NCBI GenBank assembly: GCA_002307175.1
Contig: DBTS01000086.1
Span: 19,868 to 28,858 of the forward strand
Length of the DNA: 8,991 nucleotides
Source of the DNA: Rhodocyclaceae bacterium UBA1310
GTDB taxonomy: Bacteria; Pseudomonadota; Gammaproteobacteria; Burkholderiales; Rhodocyclaceae
Reading direction: 5' to 3'
Shown here one piece after another: positions 1 to 5,307 of the stretch. The number at the start of each line of letters is the position of its first letter. Position 1 is the first letter of the stretch. The notes beneath the pieces are model-generated. The model made no database searches. It saw only the letters and a list, made by a program, of their open reading frames with translations, and was not told where the DNA came from. The translations under genes were made by a program, and so were the position numbers.

Positions 1-541
1 CGTCGAGCAGCAGGATGTCCGGGTTCGCGAACAGGGCCTGGCACAGCAGCACGCGCAGCTTCCAGCCGGGCGCCACTTCACGCATCGGGCCGTTGTGCTG
101 ACTGGTGGGGATGCCCACGCCGAGCAGCAGCTCACCGGCACGCGCTTCGGCCGTGTAGCCATCGTATTCGGCGAAGCGGGCCTCGAGTTCCGCTGCGTGC
201 ATGTAATCGTCTTCGGTGGCCTCAGGGTTGGCATAGATCGCGTCCTTCTCCTGCATACAGGCCCACATCTGGTCGTGGCCCATCATCACCACGTCGAGCA
301 CACGCACGTCTTCAAAGGCGAACTGGTCCTGGCGCAGGAAGGCCATGCGCTCGCCCGAATCGAGCGCCACATTGCCGCCACTGGGCTCCAGTACCCCGGC
401 GAGAATCTTCATGAAGGTGGACTTGCCGGCGCCGTTCGCGCCGATCAGGCCGTAACGGTTACCGTCGCCGAACTTGATGCTGACGTTTTCAAACAGGGGC
501 TTGGCCCCGAACTGCATGGTGATGTTGTTGGCGATGAGCAC
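1..541 (-). CDS. ybiT: ABC-F ATPase, YbiT type (partial, C-terminal part beyond left edge)
   Basis: ABC-F proteins are soluble twin-ATPase translation factors that act in the ribosomal E site; they are not transporters. Only the first 180 codons are present, and the reading ends at the Walker B aspartate. Visible parts are the start VLIANNITMQFG, Walker A GANGAGKST (residues 34-42), the Q-loop area RQDQFAF (70-76), and Walker B ILLLD (176-180). The usual LSGGQ signature is replaced by EVAPGWKLR (155-163), which with the GNRYGLIGANG segment is characteristic of YbiT rather than EttA, Uup or YheS. I chose the GTG start at 541 because homologues begin ML(I/V) at this point and AAGGA lies about 7 nt upstream; the next in-frame ATG is residue 9. 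The leader carries a stem-loop (562-584). Family assignment is strong. The exact cellular role of YbiT is poorly defined in general. Confidence 0.93.
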   Translation of the reverse strand, partial: MLIANNITMQFGAKPLFENVSIKFGDGNRYGLIGANGAGKSTFMKILAGVLEPSGGNVALDSGERMAFLRQDQFAFEDVRVLDVVMMGHDQMWACMQEKDAIYANPEATEDDYMHAAELEARFAEYDGYTAEARAGELLLGVGIPTSQHNGPMREVAPGWKLRVLLCQALFANPDILLLD

Positions 542-561
542 AGCGGAATCCTTGATAGCCT

Positions 562-584
562 GCGCCACAAGGGGAAGGTGGCGC
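562..584 (-). promoter_or_regulatory. Stem-loop in the ybiT leader
   Basis: A perfect 7-bp inverted repeat, GCGCCAC / GTGGCGC, with a 9-nt loop sits about 20 nt upstream of the ybiT GTG start. In the mRNA sense the loop reads CUUCCCCUU; its CCUU could pair with AAGG of the downstream Shine-Dalgarno sequence. The repeat is seen directly; any effect on translation is inferred. Confidence 0.35.
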
Positions 585-660
585 TGAACACTCTATTTTA
601 CCGTAGGAATGTAAACCCTGATAGCTCAAAGGCTTAACTGTGTCACACAAAAGGAAAGCA

Positions 661-682
661 GTCCGTCCCTGGGGGACTGGAC
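661..682. repeat. Short inverted repeat / hairpin
   Basis: GTCCGTCC (661-668) pairs with GGAC-T-GGAC (674-682), giving an 8-bp stem with one bulged T and a 5-nt loop. There is no T-run on either side, so it is not an obvious intrinsic terminator. It may be a structured leader element; function unknown. Confidence 0.4.
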
Positions 683-740
683 GGCAACCTGCAGGCAAGA
701 CTACGTCAGTATATGTCGCATAAAAAACGTTTGCGATTCA

Positions 741-778
741 GCCTGCTTAGCCAAAAAACTGTTTTTGTATTTGCAGGC
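741..778. repeat. Nested inverted repeat in AT-rich leader
   Basis: Outer arms GCCTGC (741-746) and GCAGGC (773-778) enclose inner arms CAAAAA (752-757) and TTTTTG (762-767), with a 4-nt loop and 5-nt internal loops on each side. A second palindrome, ATAAAT/ATTTAT (779-784 and 793-798), follows directly. It could be a terminator or attenuator-like hairpin, or an extruding palindrome. Only the symmetry is certain. Confidence 0.45.
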
Positions 779-833
779 ATAAATTCCTTGATATTTATAC
801 AGAAAGAATAGTTTTTACGCATAATCTATGCCA

Positions 834-857
834 TTTCGAATAGAAATTCATTCGAAA
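834..857. promoter_or_regulatory. Inverted repeat TTTCGAAT-N8-ATTCGAAA, possible operator
   Basis: Perfect 8-bp arms TTTCGAAT (834-841) and ATTCGAAA (850-857) are separated by 8 bp. Each arm contains the palindrome TTCGAA, so the site also reads as a direct repeat. The geometry, about 1.5 helical turns between arm centres, suits a dimeric regulator. It lies about 55 bp upstream of the candidate -10 box. Operator function is inferred. Confidence 0.4.
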
Positions 858-870
858 AACAAAAACAGCT

Positions 871-884
871 AAACCCTAGGGTTT
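871..884. promoter_or_regulatory. Perfect 14-bp palindrome, possible operator
   Basis: AAACCCTAGGGTTT is a perfect gapless palindrome in otherwise AT-rich sequence, ending 27 bp before the candidate -10 hexamer at 912. Such a position, just upstream of where a -35 would be, is usual for an activator or repressor site. I do not recognise the binding protein. Confidence 0.4.
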
Positions 885-908
885 CCCTGTATGTGCCCGG
901 TAACAAAA

Positions 909-917
909 TGTGATAAT
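909..917 (+). promoter_or_regulatory. Candidate extended -10 promoter (TGT GATAAT)
   Basis: The string TGTGATAAT fits an extended -10 element (TGn followed by a five-of-six match to TATAAT). No good -35 lies 16-18 nt upstream, which extended -10 promoters can tolerate. The predicted start near 924 would give a short leader, with a Shine-Dalgarno sequence at 931 and the small ORF at 945, followed by the lipoprotein gene. Confidence 0.4.
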
Positions 918-944
918 TTTCGCTGGGATTAGGTGAAAGAGTGT

Positions 945-1079
945 ATGTACAGAATATTCCCATGCAAAAATCTGGAAGTGCAAAATTATCTCATCTTCAT
1001 GAATTTGTGCGCAGACTTTGGGTTACTGGAAGTGCATGGTGACCAGATGTTTTTGTATCCGCAAAAAGCGGAAATCTAA
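945..1079 (+). CDS. Small ORF, 44-residue hypothetical protein
   Basis: This is an ATG-to-TAA frame of 44 residues, starting MYRIFPCKNLEVQ and ending MFLYPQKAEI. A good Shine-Dalgarno match, AGGTGA (931-936), lies 8 nt before the ATG, and an extended -10 box sits just upstream at 909-917. The stop is 20 nt before the lipoprotein start, so the two could be co-transcribed. The peptide has two cysteines (7 and 22), a hydrophobic middle (YLIFMNLCADFGLL, 15-28) that is too short and polar to call a membrane span, and no signal peptide. I recognise no family. It could be a real small protein, a leader peptide whose translation affects the lipoprotein, or chance. The ribosome-binding-site spacing and promoter fit argue mildly for translation; conservation cannot be judged here. 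Confidence 0.4.
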   Translation: MYRIFPCKNLEVQNYLIFMNLCADFGLLEVHGDQMFLYPQKAEI

Positions 1080-1099
1080 TTAAAACAGGAGGACGACAG

Positions 1100-2182
1100 A
1101 TGTACCAGATTCAAGGAATCAACCAAAAGGCCATTGCAGTGCTGATTGCCAGTTTGGCCCTGGCAGCGTGTGGCGGCGGTGGCGACGACAATAACAGCAG
1201 TACGACGACCACGACGACGTCGACTTCATCGTCTTCCGCAGCAACATCGTCGGCGGCTTCATCTGCTGCCACGTCTTCCGCTGCATCTTCGGCTGCCTCT
1301 AGTGCCGCTTCGTCGACAGCCTCCTCAGCAGCGTCGTCTTCTGCAGCTTCTTCAGCGACGTCGTCGTCAGCGGCTTCCTCGGCTGCATCGTCTTCAGCCG
1401 CCAGTTCTTCTGCGGCTTCCTCAGCATCTTCGTCGAAAGCGGCTTCAATTGCCTGGAATGTCTACAACGCTTCCTCGAATCCGGTGGTGGCAAATTCTGT
1501 GACGCTCGCAGACGGAACCGCCTCCACATTCACTCAGGGGACGACTTCTGGTTCGACCGCTTCAACGGATTTTACGGCTGCAAGCGGAATCACAACATTC
1601 AATACGACCGCCGCAACGGCCAACAAAGACACCGTTTACATTGCATCCGGGGTGCCGACTGCCTATCCGAAAACCTTTACGCTGCTGGCTTATGTCAAGG
1701 TCAATGATACGACCAATCGTGGTATCGAGCTGGACATGAATACCGGCAGTGAACGTGTGAAGGGCGTGATTTATAACGACCTTAACGGCTTTGGGATTGA
1801 GAAGGTGGCAGACTCCACCGCGACGATCAAGGATGGAGGCTCCTACGGCGCCACTGGTTCCTATCACGTGTTCCAGTATGCAGTGAATCTGACCGCAGCT
1901 TGCACCGGTACGGTCAGCCTGTGGGTTGACGGTGCTGCGATTACATTGACCAGCAGCGCGACGCTTACAGCTGGCTCATATTCCGGCAATGTCATCACGC
2001 TTGGAGGTTCCGGTTGCCTGACTTCAACCGCCACCGGCTTGTACCTTGGTGATGGTGGATCCAGTGCCTATAACGCCAACATTGACTGGATTGTGTGGAC
2101 TTCTGCAGGAGCCTACAGTCCGTCGGATGTGAAGGGTACTTTGCCGACCACCATGGGAACTATCCCGAGCAACTTCCAGTAA
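1100..2182 (+). CDS. Lipoprotein with Ser/Ala-rich linker and probable LamG/ConA-like C-terminal domain
   Basis: This 360-residue protein has a lipoprotein signal peptide: basic residue K10, hydrophobic core 11-21, and lipobox LAAC with the lipidated Cys at 24. GGGGDDNN follows; there is no Asp at +2, so outer-membrane sorting is expected. Residues 33-115 are a low-complexity Thr, then Ser/Ala linker of the polyserine type known from secreted polysaccharide-degrading proteins of marine and soil Proteobacteria. Residues 116-360 look like a beta-sandwich: KTFTLLAYVKV (191-201), RGIELDMN (207-214), SLWVDG (273-278), YLGDGG (315-320) and IDWIVWTSAGAYSP (328-341). The VDG and IDW strands resemble LamG/concanavalin-like and lyase-associated domains, but I see no catalytic module. 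C268 and C306 may form a disulfide. A very good Shine-Dalgarno sequence, AGGAGGA (1088-1094), sets the start. It is likely a surface carbohydrate-binding or adhesion protein, by inference. Confidence 0.8.
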   Translation: MYQIQGINQKAIAVLIASLALAACGGGGDDNNSSTTTTTTSTSSSSAATSSAASSAATSSAASSAASSAASSTASSAASSSAASSATSSSAASSAASSSAASSSAASSASSSKAASIAWNVYNASSNPVVANSVTLADGTASTFTQGTTSGSTASTDFTAASGITTFNTTAATANKDTVYIASGVPTAYPKTFTLLAYVKVNDTTNRGIELDMNTGSERVKGVIYNDLNGFGIEKVADSTATIKDGGSYGATGSYHVFQYAVNLTAACTGTVSLWVDGAAITLTSSATLTAGSYSGNVITLGGSGCLTSTATGLYLGDGGSSAYNANIDWIVWTSAGAYSPSDVKGTLPTTMGTIPSNFQ

Positions 2183-2202
2183 GCTCTGGAAATGGAAGAC
2201 GG

Positions 2203-2240
2203 AACCCTCACCTGAAGGCCACAGGTATCAGGCGGGGGTT
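2203..2240. terminator. Possible bidirectional terminator between convergent genes
   Basis: Between the lipoprotein stop and the end of the Gx-family gene, AACCC (2203-2207) can pair with GGGTT (2236-2240). Inside it, ACCTG (2210-2214) pairs with CAGGT (2222-2226). On the plus strand TTTTC follows the stem. The structure is imperfect and overlaps the last codons of the minus-strand gene, so this is a weak call. Confidence 0.3.
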
Positions 2241-2785
2241 TTCTCATCGGATTCGGAATTGGTGTGCTGAGGATTTGCCTGAAGACGCGCAGTAATCAGG
2301 CCATTCACTATTCCAAAGAATGTTGCCGTGGCCGAAAACACCGGCCACAGCGCCCACAGGCCGGCATGTGGTACCAGCCACACACGCGCCAGCAGCATTT
2401 GGCCACCGATATGGGCAAAGGCTGCGAGCACCGACAGGCTGACCGGGCCGAACCAGCGCCGGGGCAGATGCACGATGGCCGCCAGCAGTGCCAGGGTGGC
2501 GAATGTGCCCGCAAGGCTCAGAAAGAAACCCGGTGCAAACAGCTGGCCCAGCAGCAGGCTGGTGGCAAACACGCGCAGCAGGGCCACCCAGGCCGCCTCG
2601 CTCCAGCCGTGGCGCAGCAGCACCAGCAGCACGACGATGTTTGCAAGGCCGGGTTTGACGCCCGGCAGTGGTGTCGGGATGGCCGCTTCGGCCACCGAGA
2701 GCACGATGGCGGCTGCCGCATAACGCGCTACGCGGTGGTCGGAGGCATCGCTGCGGATCAGGCGTGGGGCGGAGGGTTCGACCAT
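2228..2785 (-). CDS. Gx transporter family membrane protein (heptaprenyl diphosphate synthase component I-like)
   Basis: This 185-residue polytopic inner-membrane protein of family PF07456 has hydrophobic segments at roughly residues 22-38, 46-58, 64-80, 84-106, 117-138 and 142-166. The family hallmark is the loop GVKPGLANIVVLL (42-54), matching PG-K-GLANI in relatives. Although named after heptaprenyl diphosphate synthase component I, the fold resembles substrate-binding components of ECF-type transporters, and no prenyltransferase DDxxD motif is present. A transport or redox-maturation role is therefore likelier than prenyl synthesis. The ATG lies 2 nt after the stop of the NusG-domain-II gene, with no clear Shine-Dalgarno sequence, which suggests translational coupling. 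In many Proteobacteria these two genes travel together, often near flavin-transfer (ApbE) or Rnf-like loci; none is visible here. The substrate is unknown. Confidence 0.85.
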   Translation of the reverse strand: MVEPSAPRLIRSDASDHRVARYAAAAIVLSVAEAAIPTPLPGVKPGLANIVVLLVLLRHGWSEAAWVALLRVFATSLLLGQLFAPGFFLSLAGTFATLALLAAIVHLPRRWFGPVSLSVLAAFAHIGGQMLLARVWLVPHAGLWALWPVFSATATFFGIVNGLITARLQANPQHTNSESDEKTPA

Positions 2786-2787
2786 GC

Positions 2788-3171
2788 TCAGTAACTCATT
2801 GAATCGTAGGCGGCGCGGCGGCCTTCGAGCTGCAGCGTGACTTCGTTGGGGGCACAGATTGCGGCAGCGCCGCTGCGCGTCAGCCAGCCCTGCTTCACAC
2901 AGTATTGTCGTGGCCCGGGATCAGAGGCGACGCGGGCGCGGCCGGGCTGGATTTCCACATGGGTAAGGCCGAGCGGGCCGCGCACCGTGAAATTGGCGGG
3001 CCGATCCAGCGGCAGGCGCGCCACTTCCTGGCCGGCGGCACGTACCACGGCAGTCGTCGGCTGGTCGCTGCTCCACAGTGTCATGCCCGCAAGCAGCGTG
3101 GCGCCGATTGCCGCGATGATGACCAGATAATCACCGGGGCGCAGCAGCGCAAGCCATTCGCGGGTGTGCAT
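2788..3171 (-). CDS. NusG domain II-containing membrane-anchored protein
   Basis: This is a 127-residue protein with one N-terminal transmembrane segment (about 14-33, YLVIIAAIGATLLAGMTLW) and a C-terminal beta-rich domain (about 47-118). That domain carries the family pattern QYCVKQGWLTRSG (89-101) and ICAPNEV (105-111). The paired cysteines, C91 and C106, are characteristic. This is not the transcription factor NusG; only the small domain-II fold is shared. The predicted topology places the domain outside the cytoplasm. The gene sits between rapZ and the Gx-family gene. Its ATG directly follows the rapZ TGA with no gap, and its TGA is 2 nt before the next ATG, so these three genes are almost certainly co-translated. 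The pairing with the Gx gene is recurrent in the family, but the biochemical function is unknown. Confidence 0.82.
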   Translation of the reverse strand: MHTREWLALLRPGDYLVIIAAIGATLLAGMTLWSSDQPTTAVVRAAGQEVARLPLDRPANFTVRGPLGLTHVEIQPGRARVASDPGPRQYCVKQGWLTRSGAAAICAPNEVTLQLEGRRAAYDSMSY

Positions 3172-4029
3172 TCAGGCCTTTTTGAGCCCGGCATCCAGAG
3201 CGCGGTGGCGAACCAGCACATTGCCCTGTTCGGCGAATTCGTGTGCCAGCCATTCTGCGAGATAGACCGAACGATGCTGGCCGCCGGTACAGCCGATAGC
3301 CACGGTGAAATAGCTGCGCCCATCGTGCTGGAATGATGGCAGCCAGTTCGCAATGAACTTGCGGATATCCTGCGCCATGCGTGCCGTGTCGTCGGACGCG
3401 CGCATGAAATCGATCACCGGCTGATCCAGGCCGGTGAGTGTGCGTAGGGCCGGATCGTAATAGGGATTGGGCAGGCAGCGCACGTCGAAAACGAAATCTG
3501 CGTCGACCGGAATGCCGTGCTTGAAGCCGAAAGACTGGAACATGAGCGTTGGGCCGTGGCTTGGTGCGGCTTCAATGAGCGCCCGGATCCAGGCGCGCAG
3601 CACGTTCGGGTGAAGTGAGCTGGTATCCAGGCGATGGCCCAGCTCGGCGATGCGGGTGAGCAGATCCCGTTCCCGCGCGATGGCTTCCTGCAGGCTCAGA
3701 TGGCCTTCGGCCAGCGGATGGCGGCGGCGGGTCTCCGAGAAGCGTGCGATCAGCGCGTCATCGCGTGCGTCAAGGAAGATGAAGAGCAGGCTGGCAACCT
3801 GGGAGCGGATACTTTCAATGATTTCCGGCAGCGCCGCGATCGAGGTTCCGGAGCGCACGTCGACGGCCACGCCGACGCGCTCGTGGCCCTCTTCACGCAA
3901 TTGCTCGATCAATTGTGGCAACAGGCTGGCCGGAAGATTGTCGACACAATAGTAACCCGTGTCCTCAAGCAGTCTGAGGGCGATACTTTTGCCAGAGCCC
4001 GAAAGCCCGCTAAGAAGAATGAGTTGCAT
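3172..4029 (-). CDS. rapZ: RapZ, nucleotide-binding RNase adapter protein
   Basis: This 285-residue protein matches the usual RapZ/YvcJ length (about 284). In E. coli, RapZ binds the small RNAs GlmY/GlmZ and presents GlmZ to RNase E, sensing glucosamine-6-phosphate. Homologues outside enterobacteria are P-loop proteins whose targets are less clear. The start MQLILLSGLSGSGKSIAL holds the Walker A motif GLSGSGKS (8-15), followed by DTGYYCVDNLP (23-33) and RSGTS (59-63). The C-terminal domain shows FDVRCLPNPYY (181-191) and IGCTGGQHRSVYLAEWLA (245-262). I chose ATG 4029, which gives the family N-terminus; an in-frame TTG at 4083 would add 18 residues absent from homologues. The C-terminal tail RHRALDAGLKKA has fewer clustered basic residues than the enterobacterial RNA-binding tail. 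Neither ptsN nor hprK is adjacent. Confidence 0.93.
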   Translation of the reverse strand: MQLILLSGLSGSGKSIALRLLEDTGYYCVDNLPASLLPQLIEQLREEGHERVGVAVDVRSGTSIAALPEIIESIRSQVASLLFIFLDARDDALIARFSETRRRHPLAEGHLSLQEAIARERDLLTRIAELGHRLDTSSLHPNVLRAWIRALIEAAPSHGPTLMFQSFGFKHGIPVDADFVFDVRCLPNPYYDPALRTLTGLDQPVIDFMRASDDTARMAQDIRKFIANWLPSFQHDGRSYFTVAIGCTGGQHRSVYLAEWLAHEFAEQGNVLVRHRALDAGLKKA

Positions 4030-4095
4030 GCCTATGACTCGCGACGGACCCGTTCCGATGAGCACGAAACGTTCCAGACGCAAGCATAGCGAAAA

Positions 4096-4296
4096 TCAGC
4101 CCTCAGGTGCATGTTGTCTTGCGAGGCTCTCGGCCCGCCGCTGCTTGCAACACTCGAGAATCTGCCAGCGCGCGGCACTGTCTGCGGTATACCAGTCGCG
4201 AATTTCGCGCAGGGTGCGGAAACAGCCGACGCAGACATCCTGCTGGTCAAGGCAGCAGTTGCGCACACAGGGCGAAGCGGGTAAATCTTCCGGCAT
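4096..4296 (-). CDS. DUF1289 family small cysteine protein
   Basis: This 66-residue protein of the DUF1289 family (PF06945) shows the signature SPCVRNCCLDQQDVCVGCF (8-26), with four spaced cysteines C10, C14, C22 and C25 plus an extra C15. It is followed by RTLREIRDWYTADSAARW. The cysteine spacing suggests metal or iron-sulfur binding, but no biochemical role is established for the family. I chose ATG 4296 because upstream residues in the longer frame lie over the SDR gene and look like shadow translation. The start is 7 nt after the SDR stop, and rapZ begins 66 nt downstream. The gene is therefore probably the second of a five-gene operon. The Shine-Dalgarno sequence is weak, which fits coupling to SDR translation. 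Confidence 0.85.
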   Translation of the reverse strand: MPEDLPASPCVRNCCLDQQDVCVGCFRTLREIRDWYTADSAARWQILECCKQRRAESLARQHAPEG

Positions 4297-4303
4297 GGCG
4301 GGC

Positions 4304-4981
4304 CTACCAGTCCAGGCGGTGGCCTGTGTAGTCAAGGAAACTGCCGTTGTCGTCGGGGCCAAGGCCTGCAATGACCTTGCGCAGCCCTTCGACGGATTCG
4401 CTGACGCCCACCATGGCATTCGGGCCACCCATATCTGTGCGCACCCAGCCCGGATGCAGGCATACTACGGTGGCACCGAGCGGGCCATATTCATTCGCAG
4501 CCACCCGCGTCACCATATTCGTCGCAGCCTTGGAGCAGCGGTAGGCCAGCGCGTCCTTGCCCGTGGTGGAGCCGATTGCTCCCATCTTTGAGGACATGAC
4601 GGCGATGACGCCACCGGTTCTCGCCACGTTGGCACCAAAAGCCTGAATCATGCGCATCGGGCCCAGCACATTGGTGTGCATCACCTGGTCGAAAGCGGCG
4701 TCGCCGGGGGCGGAAAAGCTGTTGGTGTCGGGCCCGAGCACGCCGGCATTGACTACCAGCAGATCGAGTGGCTCATCATCGAGGTGCCAGCCCAGCGTGG
4801 CAATCGAATTGGTGTCGGTGATGTCCAGCACCTGCAGATCGACCTTGGCCGGCATCCAGCCCTTGGCTTTTTCTGGCGAACGGCAGCCGGCAACCACCTG
4901 CCAGCCCTCGGCGGCATATTGCACGGCGAATTCAAGGCCGATGCCGCGACTGGCACCAGCGATCAGAACAGTCTTGCTCAT
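4304..4981 (-). CDS. SDR family NAD(P)-dependent oxidoreductase
   Basis: This is a 225-residue classical short-chain dehydrogenase with one Rossmann domain. The cofactor motif is GASRGIG (9-15, with alanine before it as in C-factor/CsgA-like members). R34 after strand beta-2 (GCRS, 32-35) suggests NADP preference. VVNAGVLG (76-83) is the NAG motif, N104 lies in HTNVLGP, S130/S131 is in VMSSKMG, and the YxxxK pair is Y147 and K151. PGWVRTDMGG (177-186) closes the cofactor site. The substrate cannot be read from sequence; closest in style are the CsgA-like and YciK-neighbour SDRs. The ATG is preceded by AAGGGG about 9 nt upstream. It is the first gene of the minus-strand run and diverges from phaC across 326 bp. 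A role in PHA precursor supply is possible but not supported by motif; it is not a clear PhaB. Confidence 0.87.
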   Translation of the reverse strand: MSKTVLIAGASRGIGLEFAVQYAAEGWQVVAGCRSPEKAKGWMPAKVDLQVLDITDTNSIATLGWHLDDEPLDLLVVNAGVLGPDTNSFSAPGDAAFDQVMHTNVLGPMRMIQAFGANVARTGGVIAVMSSKMGAIGSTTGKDALAYRCSKAATNMVTRVAANEYGPLGATVVCLHPGWVRTDMGGPNAMVGVSESVEGLRKVIAGLGPDDNGSFLDYTGHRLDW

Positions 4982-5168
4982 TGGGGGCTTCCCCTTGGGT
5001 AAGATGAATCAGATTGTAACTGCGTTCGGCGCGGATTATGTGCCCAGGCTGCCGCAATGGGTAGGGGTCATCCGCACAGGTACTGGTCTGCTGGTCCGAT
5101 TGTGGGAGCCCTGCCCGAATAGGGAAATAGCCTGCCCGCCAGGGTGGCTGGAATGCAACAATGACGGG

Positions 5169-5196
5169 CGTGCCGGCAGCTTGGGTCGCCGGCACG
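5169..5196. promoter_or_regulatory. Inverted repeat upstream of phaC, possible operator
   Basis: CGTGCCGGC (5169-5177) and GCCGGCACG (5188-5196) form perfect 9-bp arms around a 10-nt spacer. The repeat abuts a candidate phaC promoter. It could bind a dimeric regulator or form a hairpin. The match to known PhaR sites is not evident. Confidence 0.35.
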
Positions 5197-5198
5197 GA

Positions 5199-5227
5199 TT
5201 GCTGTTCCAGAAAGCGCGGAATATCAG
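5199..5227 (+). promoter_or_regulatory. Candidate sigma-70 promoter for phaC
   Basis: TTGCTG (5199-5204) and TATCAG (5222-5227) are separated by 17 nt. Both boxes are four-of-six matches, so the call is tentative. Transcription would start near 5234, leaving a leader of about 75 nt before the phaC ATG. Confidence 0.3.
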
Positions 5228-5307
5228 ACTGGGGCATGGTGGCAGGCGTGGTTTGCCTCCGCACTTCCAGGCGGGATATCCGATCATCCAGTCCAGGAGT
5301 CGCATCT

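Larger units (their letters stand above)
542..944. other. AT-rich intergenic region with several inverted repeats
   Basis: No convincing ORF lies between the divergent ybiT start and the small ORF at 945. The left part (542-700) is of ordinary composition, while about 700-930 is markedly richer in A and T than the neighbouring genes. It holds inverted repeats at 659-682, 741-778, 779-798, 834-857 and 871-884, listed separately where strong. A weak -10-like TAAAAT on the minus strand (595-600) could serve ybiT but lacks a good -35. I see no tRNA and no riboswitch I can recognise. Confidence 0.7.
4982..5307. other. Divergent intergenic region between SDR and phaC
   Basis: No credible gene lies here. 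An open minus-strand frame crosses it (about 4932-5369), but it overlaps both flanking genes and lacks a ribosome binding site. A TACAAT box on the minus strand (5013-5018) could be the -10 of the SDR operon, though its -35 is poor. On the phaC side there is a 9-bp inverted repeat (5169-5196) and a possible promoter (5199-5227). Confidence 0.6.

Noticed and set aside
95..637. Plus-strand 180-codon frame opposite ybiT
   Set aside because: It is antisense to a clear ABC-F reading with intact Walker A and Walker B motifs; its His/Val-rich content is typical of a shadow frame.
600..720. Possible c-di-GMP or other riboswitch in the left part of the intergenic region
   Set aside because: There is a hairpin at 661-682, but the conserved cores of GEMM or other familiar riboswitches were not found.
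1200..1440. CRISPR-like or tandem DNA repeat array
   Set aside because: The repetition is at the amino-acid level (Ser/Ala) with irregular synonymous codons. There are no constant repeats with unique spacers.
1146..1529. Arg/Leu-rich and other alternative frames across the Ser/Ala linker
   Set aside because: They arise from the repetitive TCN/GCN codons read in other phases; they lack ribosome binding sites and recognisable motifs.
4030..4083. RapZ start at TTG 4083
   Set aside because: The 18 extra residues are absent from the family, whereas ATG 4029 yields the canonical MQLILLSGLSGSGKS start and usual length.
5161..5307. In-frame N-terminal extension of PhaC from ATG 5161
   Set aside because: There is no Shine-Dalgarno sequence at 5161, and the extension is Arg/Ser/Cys-rich and unlike PhaC. 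ATG 5308 has AGGAG at good spacing.
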